A DNA stretch of 64,000 bases from an uncultured bacterium (lineage in GTDB: Bacteria; Elusimicrobiota; Elusimicrobia; Elusimicrobiales; Elusimicrobiaceae). Location: positions 1 through 64,000 of the forward strand of contig CASFOP010000008.1 in NCBI GenBank assembly GCA_949296525.1, written 5' to 3'. Within the stretch, counting starts at the first letter, position 1. Every line of letters begins with the position of its first letter. The position numbers and the translations under genes were made by a program. Below, piece after piece: positions 34,525-43,286 of this stretch. Below the pieces are notes generated by a model. The model saw nothing but the letters and a program-made list of their open reading frames with translations, made no database searches and was not told the origin of the DNA.

Positions 34525-35556
34525 TCAGTTCATTCTGTCCAGCACTTTCTGCACCAGGCGCGGGAAAGCATATTTTTTAAGGTCTTTTTCCCTCGCGCGT
34601 ATAAAACCGGCCGGCGGGGGCAAGGTGGAGGAAACGGAGACCCGGTAAAACCAGGCATAAATAATACGGTGGGATAGAATGTGTTTTACCGGGCCGGCCA
34701 GCGGCTGCGGCTTTTGCCTGCCGAACAGCCCTTTCCAAAAGGGGGAGGCCTGCAGGCCCTGCTCCGTCAGGGGGGAGGAAGTTTCCAATAAAAGGGGCTC
34801 ATACAAACCGCGCCAAATATCCCGTCCTTCCCGCCGGTGCAGCCAGGTATGACCGTCCTGCTCTACATATATATAGGAAAAGAAACGTTTGGCCTGCGGC
34901 GTCTTTGCCGCCCGAACAGGTAACTGCCCCACCCGCCCAGTTTGATAGGCCACGCAGGAACGGACATACGGGCAGACCGCGCAGTCCGGAGAAGCGGGCA
35001 CGCACTGAAGCGCCCCAAAATCCATAATCGCCTGGTTATAATCATCCGGGCGTTTTTTATCCAACAGCTTTTGGGCCAGGGCGGCAATCTGCTTTTTGCC
35101 TTCCGTGCTGTCCGCCGGGGTTTCTATACCAAAAATCCGTGCCAGCACACGCTGCACGTTACCGTCCACCACGGCATAGGGCATTTTATAGGCAAAAGAA
35201 CATATGGCCGCCGCCGTATAATCGCCCACGCCTTTTAAAGCGCGCACGCCTTCATAGGTGGAGGGGAAACACCCTCCCATGCTCTGCGCAGCTTCATGCA
35301 GATGGCGGGCACGGCTGTAATAGCCCAGCCCCTCCCAATATTTCAATACTTCGTCCTGTGAGGCCCGGGCTAAAGACTGCACATCCGGGAAACGGCTGAT
35401 AAAACGCAAAAAATAATCATATCCCTGGGCCACACGGGTTTGCTGCAGGATAATTTCCGATATCCATATTTTATAGGGGTCTTGGGTATCCCGCCAGGGC
35501 AAAAGGCGTTTATGCAAGGCATACCAGTCCAAAAGCACGGAAGAAAAACTTTTCAT
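34525..35556 (-). CDS. mutY: A/G-specific adenine glycosylase
   Basis: The 343-residue protein has the helix-hairpin-helix/GPD core. SEIILQQTRV carries the catalytic Glu, LKGVGDYTAAAICSFAY the hairpin, AVVDGNVQRVLAR the catalytic Asp, and CVPASPDCAVCPYVRSC a 4Fe-4S site (C-x6-C-x2-C-x5-C). A C-terminal NUDIX-like domain (from about 225) recognises 8-oxoG. It removes adenine mispaired with 8-oxoG. Start 35556 has TAAAAT ending 7 nt upstream and no ribosome-binding site. Confidence 0.95.
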   Translation of the reverse strand: MKSFSSVLLDWYALHKRLLPWRDTQDPYKIWISEIILQQTRVAQGYDYFLRFISRFPDVQSLARASQDEVLKYWEGLGYYSRARHLHEAAQSMGGCFPSTYEGVRALKGVGDYTAAAICSFAYKMPYAVVDGNVQRVLARIFGIETPADSTEGKKQIAALAQKLLDKKRPDDYNQAIMDFGALQCVPASPDCAVCPYVRSCVAYQTGRVGQLPVRAAKTPQAKRFFSYIYVEQDGHTWLHRREGRDIWRGLYEPLLLETSSPLTEQGLQASPFWKGLFGRQKPQPLAGPVKHILSHRIIYAWFYRVSVSSTLPPPAGFIRAREKDLKKYAFPRLVQKVLDRMN

Positions 35557-35563
35557 ATGTGCT

Positions 35564-35569
35564 ATTTTA
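35564..35569 (-). promoter_or_regulatory. -10 element for leaderless mutY mRNA
   Basis: TAAAAT on the minus strand ends 7 nt before the mutY ATG. Confidence 0.4.
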
Positions 35570-35966
35570 CAATTTATAAAGAACTGAAAAAAAGTAAATT
35601 TTGAATTTTTTATTTCTTCAAATTTAACCCCGTTTTTGCATTTAACTGAACATATGCAAAATTAGCTTTTAATTTTAAAAAGGGTTTGTTTTAGAAAAAA
35701 AGTTTTGCATATTGCAAAAAAACGAAAAATATTTGCGAATGATTAAAATTGATTTTGTTTTTGTAATACACATCTGGTTCAAAGAAGGGGAAAATTGGCG
35801 TTTAAAAATGGGGAAAAGTAAATAAAAAATCTAAAACGGAGTATTACTTCGCATATTTTGGGGAATGAGATGGATGTTTTTTCTGACAATCCCAGTTACA
35901 ATCCGTTTCTGTCTTTATCAATTTTCCGTCGGAGAGAGGGGGATTTACACATATTCTGGTATAAAA
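35570..35966. other. AT-rich intergenic stretch
   Basis: No gene is visible in this ~400-bp AT-rich stretch between mutY and the gene at 36075. It has A/T tracts and repeated TTTTGCATAT/CATATGCAAAA-like words near 35650 and 35703, possibly protein-binding sites. Confidence 0.4.
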
Positions 35967-36021
35967 TGACATATATTTGACATATATTGACATATGTCAA
36001 AATATTTTCTATTATATGTCA
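35967..36021 (+). promoter_or_regulatory. Operator array (TGACATAT) overlapping a consensus promoter
   Basis: TGACATAT starts at 35967, 35978 and 35988, i.e. 11 and 10 bp apart, one DNA turn. The last is part of the palindrome TGACATATGTCA (35988-35999), and an inverted ATATGTCA lies at 36014-36021. Within it TTGACA (35987-35992), 17 bp and TATTAT (36010-36015) form a near-perfect sigma-70 promoter firing toward the gene at 36075. A repressor occupying the repeats would cover the -35. Confidence 0.7.
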
Positions 36022-36074
36022 TATTCCTGTGCAAAAAGCAGTGGAAAACTATTGCGGGAAGGAGTAAAACGTTT

Positions 36075-36779
36075 ATGGAACAGGACACCGAACAAAAAGT
36101 CAAAATCCGTTTTAAATTCCGCTCCGGAGAAGAATTTGAAGCCGAAGGGACCCCAGGTTTTATTGAACGTCAGCGGGACCAATTCCTCCGGCTGATAGGC
36201 AAACCCCAGGACAAGCCTTCCCGGAAAGACAAACCGTCCAACGGCCATTTGCCCCTCTTTCCGCCCCAGCTGCCCCTACCTGTTCCCGGCAGCCTAACAG
36301 CCGGCCCTGAGACACTTCCTTCCTTTCAGCCGGATACTGCCCCCGAGGAGCCGGCCTTTCTGCGCCGGAACCGACAGGACTTTTCTTCTCTGTATCCGAC
36401 TTCCAACACCTCCGGAAGTCCTGTACCTACCGGGTCAGACATACGCTTATGGGAAGACATCGTTAAAACAGAAGACAAATTGGTGATATTACGGCGGAAA
36501 AACCGCCTGTTGACGGCAGAAACGGCTGCACTGGTACTCATTGCTGCGGCCAAAATACTGCTGGGGGCCCAAAATGGCTACCGTGCCCTGCACTTATCCA
36601 AGGCCTTGGCCAAATCCGGCTATGGGGGGGAGCGGCTGGATCGCATCCTGGCAGGGGAAATACGCATGGGAACGGTCAAAAGTTTCGGAAGCAAACGTTC
36701 CCGGCTCTATATCCTGTCAGATGAGGGTTTCGCCAAGGCCTATGTATTGGCTGAAAAACTGGCAGGGGATTTGGCATAA
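36075..36779 (+). CDS. Uncharacterised two-domain protein, possibly winged-helix
   Basis: I do not recognise this 234-residue protein. Residues 1-45 form a small charged beta-like unit (VKIRFKFRSGEEFEAEG, then FIERQRDQFLRLIG). Residues 46-140 are a Pro/Ser/Asp-rich linker. Residues 140-234 are helical then strand-rich (LHLSKALAKSGYGGERLDRIL, SKRSRLYILSDEGFAKAYVLAEKL), a layout that would suit a winged-helix DNA- or protein-binding domain. No membrane segment or signal is seen. GGAAGGAG lies 11-16 nt before the ATG. It sits alone in an AT-rich island behind an operator array; autoregulation is a guess. Confidence 0.6.
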   Translation: MEQDTEQKVKIRFKFRSGEEFEAEGTPGFIERQRDQFLRLIGKPQDKPSRKDKPSNGHLPLFPPQLPLPVPGSLTAGPETLPSFQPDTAPEEPAFLRRNRQDFSSLYPTSNTSGSPVPTGSDIRLWEDIVKTEDKLVILRRKNRLLTAETAALVLIAAAKILLGAQNGYRALHLSKALAKSGYGGERLDRILAGEIRMGTVKSFGSKRSRLYILSDEGFAKAYVLAEKLAGDLA

Positions 36780-37890
36780 GGGAAAAGGGGGAAAAAGCCT
36801 TAAAAATGGCGCCCTTCTTATGCCCCTAAAAGGGGGCTCCCCCTGCCCCTAGATAAAAGAGCCGCTATCTTGTATAAGTTTCTGCCAGCCCATCACAAAG
36901 CCCGCGCAAGGCTCTTTCCTATGGGCCCCCAACAGGCGCGCCGGGCCCCAGTTTCATGCGGCTTTTCCTGCTTAATATACTGCCTGGCCTCTTTCAAGCG
37001 GAATTTGTTTTTTCCTCTCAAAATAGACATCTCTGTTTTGCAGTCCAATATTTTAATAGAATTACATCTACCTGTTTATATTTCCGCTGTCATAATATCA
37101 TAATATCACCAAAATAGCTCCATTTTTAAAATATTCTATTTTTTTTAAAAATCTAATTTTTAAAATTAGATTTTTAAAAATCAAAAAAACTAAATATTTT
37201 TTTCCAAAAAAAGTATTAAAAAAATACAAGAGATATTCAATAATAAGAAAGCACATAATGACCCTATAAAAGGCTCACAGGGGGGCTTTTTGTCTAATTC
37301 AAATAACTAACGATAATAAATATTATGTAAACTTTTTTATCAATTAGAAAAGAAAAACACCACTTAAACTAAATATTAGAAAAAATTATTTTACATTTAT
37401 ATTTTATGTATTTTTATATAAAAACTATATAAATTTTTAGATTTTATACAGTAGCAGAATATCAGAGAAAACTCGGCGTCAAATCCATGGCTGATAACGG
37501 TATGTTTACGCAATATAAATATTAAAAAAGAAATTAAAAATTCTCACATATCTATATTTTAAATATTCATATATTTTTGCTAAATCAAAACTAGCTTTTA
37601 TTTTAATTCCCATTGATATAAGAATGCCCCAGAACGAAAATGGGGTACCTAGGATATGGGTCAATTTGTCCTGGGGCATTTTAAAATCAAAATTACGTAT
37701 GATTTTAAAAACGCAAAATCGAATCGAATTTTGCAGTTATAAAATACCCAGTGGTGGAGGATTAACAAAACGTTTCTTGTGTAGAAGAAGATGGAGAGAC
37801 GGGATGAAGTTTTATTCGGATGGCCTCAAAAATGAGAAGCTCGCCCCCTCGTTTTCTGGGGGCAACTATAATATCTAATATGTTGGGGAA
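36780..37890. other. AT-rich region without a convincing gene; palindrome and remnants
   Basis: An inverted pair AAAGAGCC (36857) / GGCTCTTT (36910) and GGGCCC pairs lie near the start. The GC then drops sharply. A 19-bp perfect inverted repeat with a 1-nt centre is at 37142-37180. A 30-codon open piece with gene-like composition ends at 37525 (reads ...AEYQRKLGVKSMADNGMF...), preceded in frame by a stop. AATGCCCCAG (37623) and CTGGGGCATT (37671) form a long-loop hairpin. An 84-codon open frame at 37624-37878 has no recognisable features and contains these structures, so it is not called. Confidence 0.5.
37142..37180. repeat. Perfect 19-bp inverted repeat, AT only except for one G/C pair
   Basis: Arms of 19 bp (core AAAATCTAATTTT) are separated by a single T. 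The whole 39 bp is self-complementary and would extrude as a cruciform or form a long RNA hairpin. Confidence 0.85.
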
Positions 37891-37940
37891 ACTCAGATAC
37901 CTATAATCTGCCTGATTTTATAGTATGGGGGTAGTACAGG

Positions 37941-38054
37941 AAAAAGGGGAATAAGCAGAATACTCCTGCCCCGGCTGCCCACGGCAGAAAGTCTTTCCCA
38001 GTATTCCCTACGTTTGGAGCAATTATAAAATTGCCCCAACATTCTCCCCTTTTT
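37941..38054 (+). ncRNA. Candidate structured RNA with three-way junction
   Basis: Reading the plus strand, AAAAAGGGG (37941-37949) plus AAT pairs with ATT..CCCCTTTTT (38041-38054), closing the molecule. Inside are two arms. GAATACT (37958-37964) pairs with AGTATTC (38000-38006) and encloses a perfect hairpin CTGCC-CAC-GGCAG (37975-37987). The second arm, 38012-38040, has GCAATT-ATAA-AATTGC extended by GG/CC and GTT/AAC. The closing helix ends in a T-run and could terminate transcription. A further hairpin (ATAC..TATAA../..TATAGTAT, 37897-37926) lies just upstream. It does not match tmRNA, RNase P, SRP or 6S motifs that I know. Confidence 0.4.
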
Positions 38055-38089
38055 CAAGCAGATTTTTCACAGAAATAGGGTAAAACCAC

Positions 38090-38133
38090 AAGGGGGGGAA
38101 AGACGCAACATACCGTTTCACTTTCCCCCTTTT
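38090..38133 (+). terminator. Terminator-like hairpin in the gene-free region
   Basis: AAGGGGGGGAAAG pairs with CTTTCCCCCTT (two bulged G), followed by TT. A weaker AAGGG/CCCTTTTT hairpin follows at about 38140-38157. Together they suggest transcription entering from the left. Confidence 0.5.
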
Positions 38134-38282
38134 CCTCCGAAGGGTTTACGCCCTTTTTGCCCTTCCTTTAGCCCCCCTTTTTTTCTAAAATGACATAAAA
38201 ACAGCTTTTTCAAAGCACTTTCCCAAAAAATACGCTGCCCCTTATCTTTCTTCCCGTCTTTTTTCTTACCGTTAGGGAAAGC

Positions 38283-38324
38283 GGGCAGGACGGGATGAAA
38301 TTCCCCCCTGGCCCTGCCTTTTTA
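38283..38324 (+). terminator. Second terminator-like hairpin
   Basis: GGCAGG pairs with CCTGCC, enclosing GGG/CCC, followed by TTTTT. Confidence 0.45.
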
Positions 38325-38334
38325 AACAAATAAA

Positions 38335-38382
38335 AGCCCGACAGCGGTTTTTGAAAAAGCTGTAGCAAAACCGCTCCGGGCT
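38335..38382. other. Compound stem-loop
   Basis: AGCCCG (38335) pairs with CGGGCT (38377) and CGGTTTT (38345) with AAAACCG (38367), separated by asymmetric internal loops. TTGCAGTTATAAAA occurs just downstream (38410) and also at 37730, a 14-nt repeat bracketing the structured region. No gene is visible up to murG at 38514. Confidence 0.45.
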
Positions 38383-38513
38383 AAGAAATTCTAAACGGAT
38401 AAAAATTAATTGCAGTTATAAAAACGATTTACATTCGTCTTGTAGGTATACTATACACCGCCCAAGGACTGGCAAAACTTACGGACGGGCTTCCACGCAC
38501 GGCCACAACTGGC

Positions 38514-39608
38514 CTACAGTTTTTTGAGCAGGCGCGCTATCTCTTCCGTCGCTCCCATTGGGTCGGGCAGCCCCAACTTGGCGTAATTATCATGCATCGT
38601 CTGCAGGACGGAATTATTGGACGCATTTAAAATCCGGTCCATTAGGCTATAGAGCTCCCCGCCCAGATTGGGCCCCTGTTGCACCAGCGCGGCACAGCCT
38701 ACGCTTTGCAGCACCTTGGCATTGTAAAACTGATGATTGGCCGCAGCAGACGGAAGCGGCACCAAAAGGGCAGGCTTTTTGCAATAAATCAGTTCTGCCA
38801 GCGTACCCGCGCCGCTGCGGCATACGGCTAGGTCACAGGCATGTATCAGGTCATAAATTTCATTGGAATAGGCAAGCACTTTGACACGGCGTGTCTTGCC
38901 GTAACGGTGTGAAATGCTTTCATACCATCGCTCCCCGCTGATGTGAATAAATTGGACATCGTCATTTTCCGCCACCAAACGTTTGACGGCCTCTATCAGT
39001 GCCTGGTTTAAGGCCTTTGCCCCCTGGCTTCCGCCAAAAAGCAAAACCGTTTTAAAATCCGGATTGAGCCCCAGGGCAGACAGCGTCTGTTTTTTGTCCA
39101 CCGGTTCGGCAAACTCTTTGCGGATGGGGGTGCCCACCAACACACTGTTGCGGATTTTTTCGTTCACCGGCAGCCCCAGCAAAAACAAATCCGTCCAGCG
39201 AGAGCAAATCTTATTGGCCAGACCGATTTTGGTGTTAGAATCATGCACGGCGGTTTTGATATGTTTGGCATGGGCCGCAAAAATAAGCGGAAAAGAAATA
39301 TATCCCCCCGTCCCGACGGCCACATCGGGGCGGAATTCCTCAATAATCCGGCGTGTCTGCGAAAGGGCTTTAATAAACTTGACCCAAAATTGAATATGCC
39401 GCCACGGATTGAACGACCTCGGCAGGGAGCAGAAATCGATTTCGCGGTATTTGAGCTTGTTTTCTTCCAATACGCGCACGGCCGCATCCCCCCGCCGCAC
39501 GATAAAAAGCACGCTGCAGCCCTGTTTGTTAAGCAGCCGGCCCAGAGAAAACCCCGGATAAAAGTGTCCGCCCGTTCCCCCGGCGGCAATAAGAAAGCGT
39601 CTGTTCAT
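38514..39608 (-). CDS. murG: UDP-GlcNAc:lipid-I N-acetylglucosaminyltransferase
   Basis: The 364-residue protein has the GT-B fold: GGTGGHFYPGFSLG binds the lipid/diphosphate, GGYISFPLIFAA, and LFGGSQGAKALN. CRSGAGTLAELIYCKKPALLVPLPSAAANHQ is the UDP-GlcNAc site. It converts lipid I to lipid II on the inner face of the inner membrane. It is the last gene of the division/cell-wall cluster here and abuts ftsW. murC, ddl, ftsQ, ftsA and ftsZ, which often follow, are not downstream; the structured AT-rich region begins instead. Confidence 0.96.
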   Translation of the reverse strand: MNRRFLIAAGGTGGHFYPGFSLGRLLNKQGCSVLFIVRRGDAAVRVLEENKLKYREIDFCSLPRSFNPWRHIQFWVKFIKALSQTRRIIEEFRPDVAVGTGGYISFPLIFAAHAKHIKTAVHDSNTKIGLANKICSRWTDLFLLGLPVNEKIRNSVLVGTPIRKEFAEPVDKKQTLSALGLNPDFKTVLLFGGSQGAKALNQALIEAVKRLVAENDDVQFIHISGERWYESISHRYGKTRRVKVLAYSNEIYDLIHACDLAVCRSGAGTLAELIYCKKPALLVPLPSAAANHQFYNAKVLQSVGCAALVQQGPNLGGELYSLMDRILNASNNSVLQTMHDNYAKLGLPDPMGATEEIARLLKKL

Positions 39609-40829
39609 TTATCTGTTCCTGTTTCGGTAATCGGTAAAATCATCCTGCCGCCGCGCTTTGGGCGCGGCCTCGCTGGCAGCCAGGTTTAATATAATACCTA
39701 TCATGGCCAGCGTCATAATGACCGAAGACCCCCCATACGAAAAAAACGGCAGAGGAATGCCTTTGGTGGGCAGCAGACCGATGGCCATGGCCATGTTAAA
39801 AAACGCCTGGATGGATATGGTCATCGTCAAGCCGAAAATAAGCAGGCTGTTAAAGCCGTTTTTGGCCACGCGCGCCAAACCGATACCACGCGAAAGCAGC
39901 CAGCAGAAAAACGCAATTATCACCAGCACGCCGATTAAGCCGATTTCCTCACACATTATAGAAAAAATAAAGTCCGTATGCGCGGCGGGCAGGTATTCCA
40001 GCTTCAGCTCACTGTTGCCCAGCCCCTTGCCGAACCAGCCACCGGAACCTACCGCCAAAAAAGATTGCATCAGCTGATAACCCGCCCCTCCGGCCTGCGC
40101 TTCGGGATTTAAAAAAGAAAGCAGGCGTTTCAAGCGGTAAGTATAAAAAATCAGCTGGTATAAAATGACTGGCACGGTCAAGGCAAACAACACGGCCAAA
40201 TGTTTAATGCTTGCCCCGGCCACAAACAGCATCAGCACCACCACCGCGCCCATCAGCATGGGGGTGCCCAAATCCGGTGCTTTCATCATCAGCGCAAAGG
40301 TAAAGGCACTGACGGCCAGAGGCTTAATCAGCAGCTTCCAGTTTTTGGCCAGCTTGCCCTGCACATTGCTTAAATAGTCGGCCACGTAAATAACCAGCGT
40401 CACTTTGGCCACCTCGGAAGGCTGAAGATTAAAGAATCCCAGGTTAATCCAGCGGTGTACATTAGCAATAGGTTCTGTAAACAGTACAATCAACAACAAA
40501 GCCCAGGTGCCCCACATCAGCCAAATGGGTTTAAAAATACGCTGCAAAGACAAATATGTCTGCGATAAAAACAGCGCCGCCGCCACGCCCAGCGTGTCAA
40601 AAAGCACCTGCCGCTTAAAGTAGGAAGTGGAATCAAAGGCGGAAGAAGAATAGGTAAAAATCAACCCAAAACAAATAAAAATAAACGTGATAAACGCCAG
40701 GCGTTTGTCTATTTTCAGCGGCTGCCAGGCCTCTTCGGCACGGGTGCGGCGTACCGGCTCTTTAAACAAAGCCGGGCGGCGGCGGGCGTAAATGTTTTTC
40801 CGTTTTGTTTTGGTGAAAAGTTTTACCAT
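39609..40829 (-). CDS. ftsW: SEDS-family peptidoglycan polymerase FtsW
   Basis: The 406-residue protein has a Lys/Arg-rich N-terminus (residues 1-45), about ten transmembrane helices and the SEDS motifs AVGSGGWFGKGLGNS and LPFFSYGGSSVIMTLAMIGI. It polymerises lipid II into glycan strands at the septum together with the PBP encoded upstream. It is one base from murG and 3 nt after mraY in transcription order, so tightly coupled. Confidence 0.95.
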   Translation of the reverse strand: MVKLFTKTKRKNIYARRRPALFKEPVRRTRAEEAWQPLKIDKRLAFITFIFICFGLIFTYSSSAFDSTSYFKRQVLFDTLGVAAALFLSQTYLSLQRIFKPIWLMWGTWALLLIVLFTEPIANVHRWINLGFFNLQPSEVAKVTLVIYVADYLSNVQGKLAKNWKLLIKPLAVSAFTFALMMKAPDLGTPMLMGAVVVLMLFVAGASIKHLAVLFALTVPVILYQLIFYTYRLKRLLSFLNPEAQAGGAGYQLMQSFLAVGSGGWFGKGLGNSELKLEYLPAAHTDFIFSIMCEEIGLIGVLVIIAFFCWLLSRGIGLARVAKNGFNSLLIFGLTMTISIQAFFNMAMAIGLLPTKGIPLPFFSYGGSSVIMTLAMIGIILNLAASEAAPKARRQDDFTDYRNRNR

Positions 40830-40832
40830 GTT

Positions 40833-41918
40833 TTACCTGATTTTTAATGAGGCCAGCGCCAGCAGCATCAACATGGCTCCCATAACCCAGAAACGCACAA
40901 TCACTTTGGGCTCCGGCACACCGCTGAGCTCAAAGTGGTGATGTATCGGGGCCATTTTAAACAGCCTTTTGCCGTGCGTCAGTTTAAAATATCCCATCTG
41001 CAGCATGACGGAAAGGGTTTCCAATACAAAAATACCACCCGCAATGGGAAGCAAAAGCTCCTGTTTTACAATTAACGCCGCGGTGCCCAACACGCCGCCT
41101 AAAAACAGGGAGCTGGTATCTCCCATAAACACGCTGGCGGGATAGGCGTTAAACCACAAAAATCCCAGACACGCCCCTATCAGCGCGCCCATAAAAACGG
41201 TAATTTCCCCCGCCCCGGGCACATAAATAATTTTTAAATATTCAGCAAAATTGACATTTCCCGCCACATAGGCAAATACGCCGTAAGTCGCAGCGGCAAA
41301 CACCATGCACCCGCTGGCCAGGCCGTCCAGGCCGTCGGTTAAATTGGTGGCGTTGGAAGAGCCTACAATAACCAGCATGGAAAAGGCAAAGTAAAATACC
41401 GACAAATCCACAAACGCCTTGCTGACGTACGGAATAATCAGCGATGTGGCATACTGCCCGTTGGGAGGGTTTAGCGCCAGATACCCTACTACCACCACGG
41501 CGGTAAAAAGCTGTATGGCCAGTTTGACCCGGGAAGACATGCCTTCCGGGTTTTTCTTGACCAGTTTGGTGTAATCGTCCAAAATACCGGCAAAAGCCAG
41601 GCTGACCGTCGTAAAGAGCATCAGCCCGATATACGCGCTGTCCAGCCGCGCCCATAATAATACGCTGACCAGAAGGGTCACCAAAATCAGCAGTCCGCCC
41701 ATAGTGGGTGTGCCGTTTTTGGACAGATGGGAGGCTGGACCGTATTCGCGCTCAATTTGCTGGATTTTATAAGAGCGCAGTTTGCGCACCAATGCAGGGC
41801 CCAGCAAAAGGGACAGCAAAAACGCCGTGACAATCGCCGCGCCGGTGCGGAAAGTCAGATAACTAAAAATGTTTAAAAAACTGATATCGTCTTTAAACAG
41901 GGAGAGGTAATAGAACAT
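40833..41918 (-). CDS. mraY: Phospho-MurNAc-pentapeptide transferase
   Basis: The 361-residue, ten-helix enzyme has MGGLL (GTPTMGG), NATNLTDGLDGLASG (catalytic Asp region), NAYPASVFMGDTSSLFLGG and PIHHHFEL. It transfers phospho-MurNAc-pentapeptide to undecaprenyl phosphate, giving lipid I. It follows murF after 3 nt. murD, which commonly lies between mraY and ftsW, is absent. Confidence 0.96.
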   Translation of the reverse strand: MFYYLSLFKDDISFLNIFSYLTFRTGAAIVTAFLLSLLLGPALVRKLRSYKIQQIEREYGPASHLSKNGTPTMGGLLILVTLLVSVLLWARLDSAYIGLMLFTTVSLAFAGILDDYTKLVKKNPEGMSSRVKLAIQLFTAVVVVGYLALNPPNGQYATSLIIPYVSKAFVDLSVFYFAFSMLVIVGSSNATNLTDGLDGLASGCMVFAAATYGVFAYVAGNVNFAEYLKIIYVPGAGEITVFMGALIGACLGFLWFNAYPASVFMGDTSSLFLGGVLGTAALIVKQELLLPIAGGIFVLETLSVMLQMGYFKLTHGKRLFKMAPIHHHFELSGVPEPKVIVRFWVMGAMLMLLALASLKIR

Positions 41919-41921
41919 GCC

Positions 41922-43265
41922 TCAAATCTCCTTGAGCAATTTTTCAAATTGCATGCCGCGCGAGGCTTTGAGCAGGCAGGTGCCGCCGCGCCTGTCCAGC
42001 AATTTTTTCAAATCTTTGAGCCAAGCCTGCGGCGTAACCCCGTAAAATACGGTAACCGACGTATCTCCTTTCAGCGCGTCGGCGGCATATTTCATTTCTT
42101 CCCCGGCCAGAAATGCATAATCGGCCTTGTTGTCCAGCAGCCAGCGTGCCACCAGACGGTGGTAATTTTTGGAACTCTCCCCCAGTTCTTTCATATCTCC
42201 CAAAACGGCAATGCGAGGAGAACCGGCTTCGCGCCCCAAAATTTCCAGCGCGTTCTGCATACTAGCGGGATTGGCGTTATAGCAGTCCAAAATAAAATCC
42301 GTCCGGCCTTTATGCAGGCGTTCCAGGCGCAGAGGCATGGGGGTATAAGACATCAGCCCCTTCTTAATCTCGTTCATAAAAATACCCATCGCAATGGCCG
42401 CGGCACAGGCGGCGGCGGCGTTAAGCTTGTCATGCCGCTGCAACTGCACGTCTATGACATAAGCTTCGTTTTTATAAGTAAACGAAAAATTGTCCGTATC
42501 CAAAATGCGCAAATCCGCATTGGGAGAAAAACCAAAACTGATGCTTTTGCCCTTATAGGTTTCCAGCCGGCGGAGAAGCTCGTCATCTAAATTATACACC
42601 AGCGTGCCTCCCGGCGCAATGCAGGATACGATTTCGGTTTTGGTACGGTATACCGTTTCCAAATCTTTGAAAAATTCCAAATGCGCCGCAGATATATTGG
42701 TAATCACGGCCACATCCGGCACGGCCAGACCGGCCGTTTCAGCAATATCCCCCGGGTGGGACGCCCCCAGCTCAAACACGCCCAACTCATGTTTGGGCTG
42801 TATTTCCAGCAAAGAAAAAGGCACGCCGAACTGATTGTTAAAATTCCCCGTATTGGCCACGGTTTCCCCGGCCTGCTCACAAATGGATTTAAGCATTTGC
42901 TTGGTGGTACTTTTGCCGTTGGAACCGGTAATGGCGGCAATTTTAATGGCACTGTTTAACCGGTGGTACTTGGCCAGCGCCTGCAAAGCTTTTAAAGAAT
43001 CCTCCACTTCCAGCACGGCCACGCCATCGGGCACGGCGGGGATACGTCCCTTTTCGCCAATAACCACAGAAGCCCCTTTTTTGACTACTTCTTTAATAAA
43101 ATCATGCGCGTCATGGTTGCGGCCTTTTAAAGCCCAAAAGGCATCCCCTTTAGCCAGCACTCGGCTGTCAGTAGCAAAAGAGCGGAACGGAGCCTGGGGA
43201 GTTTTGGCATGCAAAGTTCCCCCCGTAATGGAAGCGAGTTTAGACAAAGTAAGACTTAATTTCAT
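41922..43265 (-). CDS. murF: UDP-MurNAc-tripeptide D-Ala-D-Ala ligase
   Basis: The 447-residue Mur ligase has an N-terminal substrate domain, ATP loop ITGSNGKSTTKQ (residues 112-123), NFNNQFGVPFSLL, LGASHPGDIAETAGLAVPDVAVITNIS and DCYNANPASMQNALE, which are MurF-specific. It adds D-Ala-D-Ala to the UDP-MurNAc-tripeptide in the cytosol. It lies directly after ftsI; murE, the usual partner just upstream, is missing at this position. Confidence 0.96.
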   Translation of the reverse strand: MKLSLTLSKLASITGGTLHAKTPQAPFRSFATDSRVLAKGDAFWALKGRNHDAHDFIKEVVKKGASVVIGEKGRIPAVPDGVAVLEVEDSLKALQALAKYHRLNSAIKIAAITGSNGKSTTKQMLKSICEQAGETVANTGNFNNQFGVPFSLLEIQPKHELGVFELGASHPGDIAETAGLAVPDVAVITNISAAHLEFFKDLETVYRTKTEIVSCIAPGGTLVYNLDDELLRRLETYKGKSISFGFSPNADLRILDTDNFSFTYKNEAYVIDVQLQRHDKLNAAAACAAAIAMGIFMNEIKKGLMSYTPMPLRLERLHKGRTDFILDCYNANPASMQNALEILGREAGSPRIAVLGDMKELGESSKNYHRLVARWLLDNKADYAFLAGEEMKYAADALKGDTSVTVFYGVTPQAWLKDLKKLLDRRGGTCLLKASRGMQFEKLLKEI

Positions 43266-43286
43266 ACATTCTCCTTGGCTTTACAT

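Noticed and set aside
37624-37878. 84-codon open frame in the AT-rich island
   Set aside because: No ribosome-binding site, no recognisable features, and it spans inverted repeats more likely to be RNA or DNA structure.
35557-38513. Replication origin, CRISPR array or insertion sequence in the AT-rich island
   Set aside because: No clustered DnaA boxes, no regularly spaced identical repeats with spacers, no transposase or terminal repeats with target duplication were seen.
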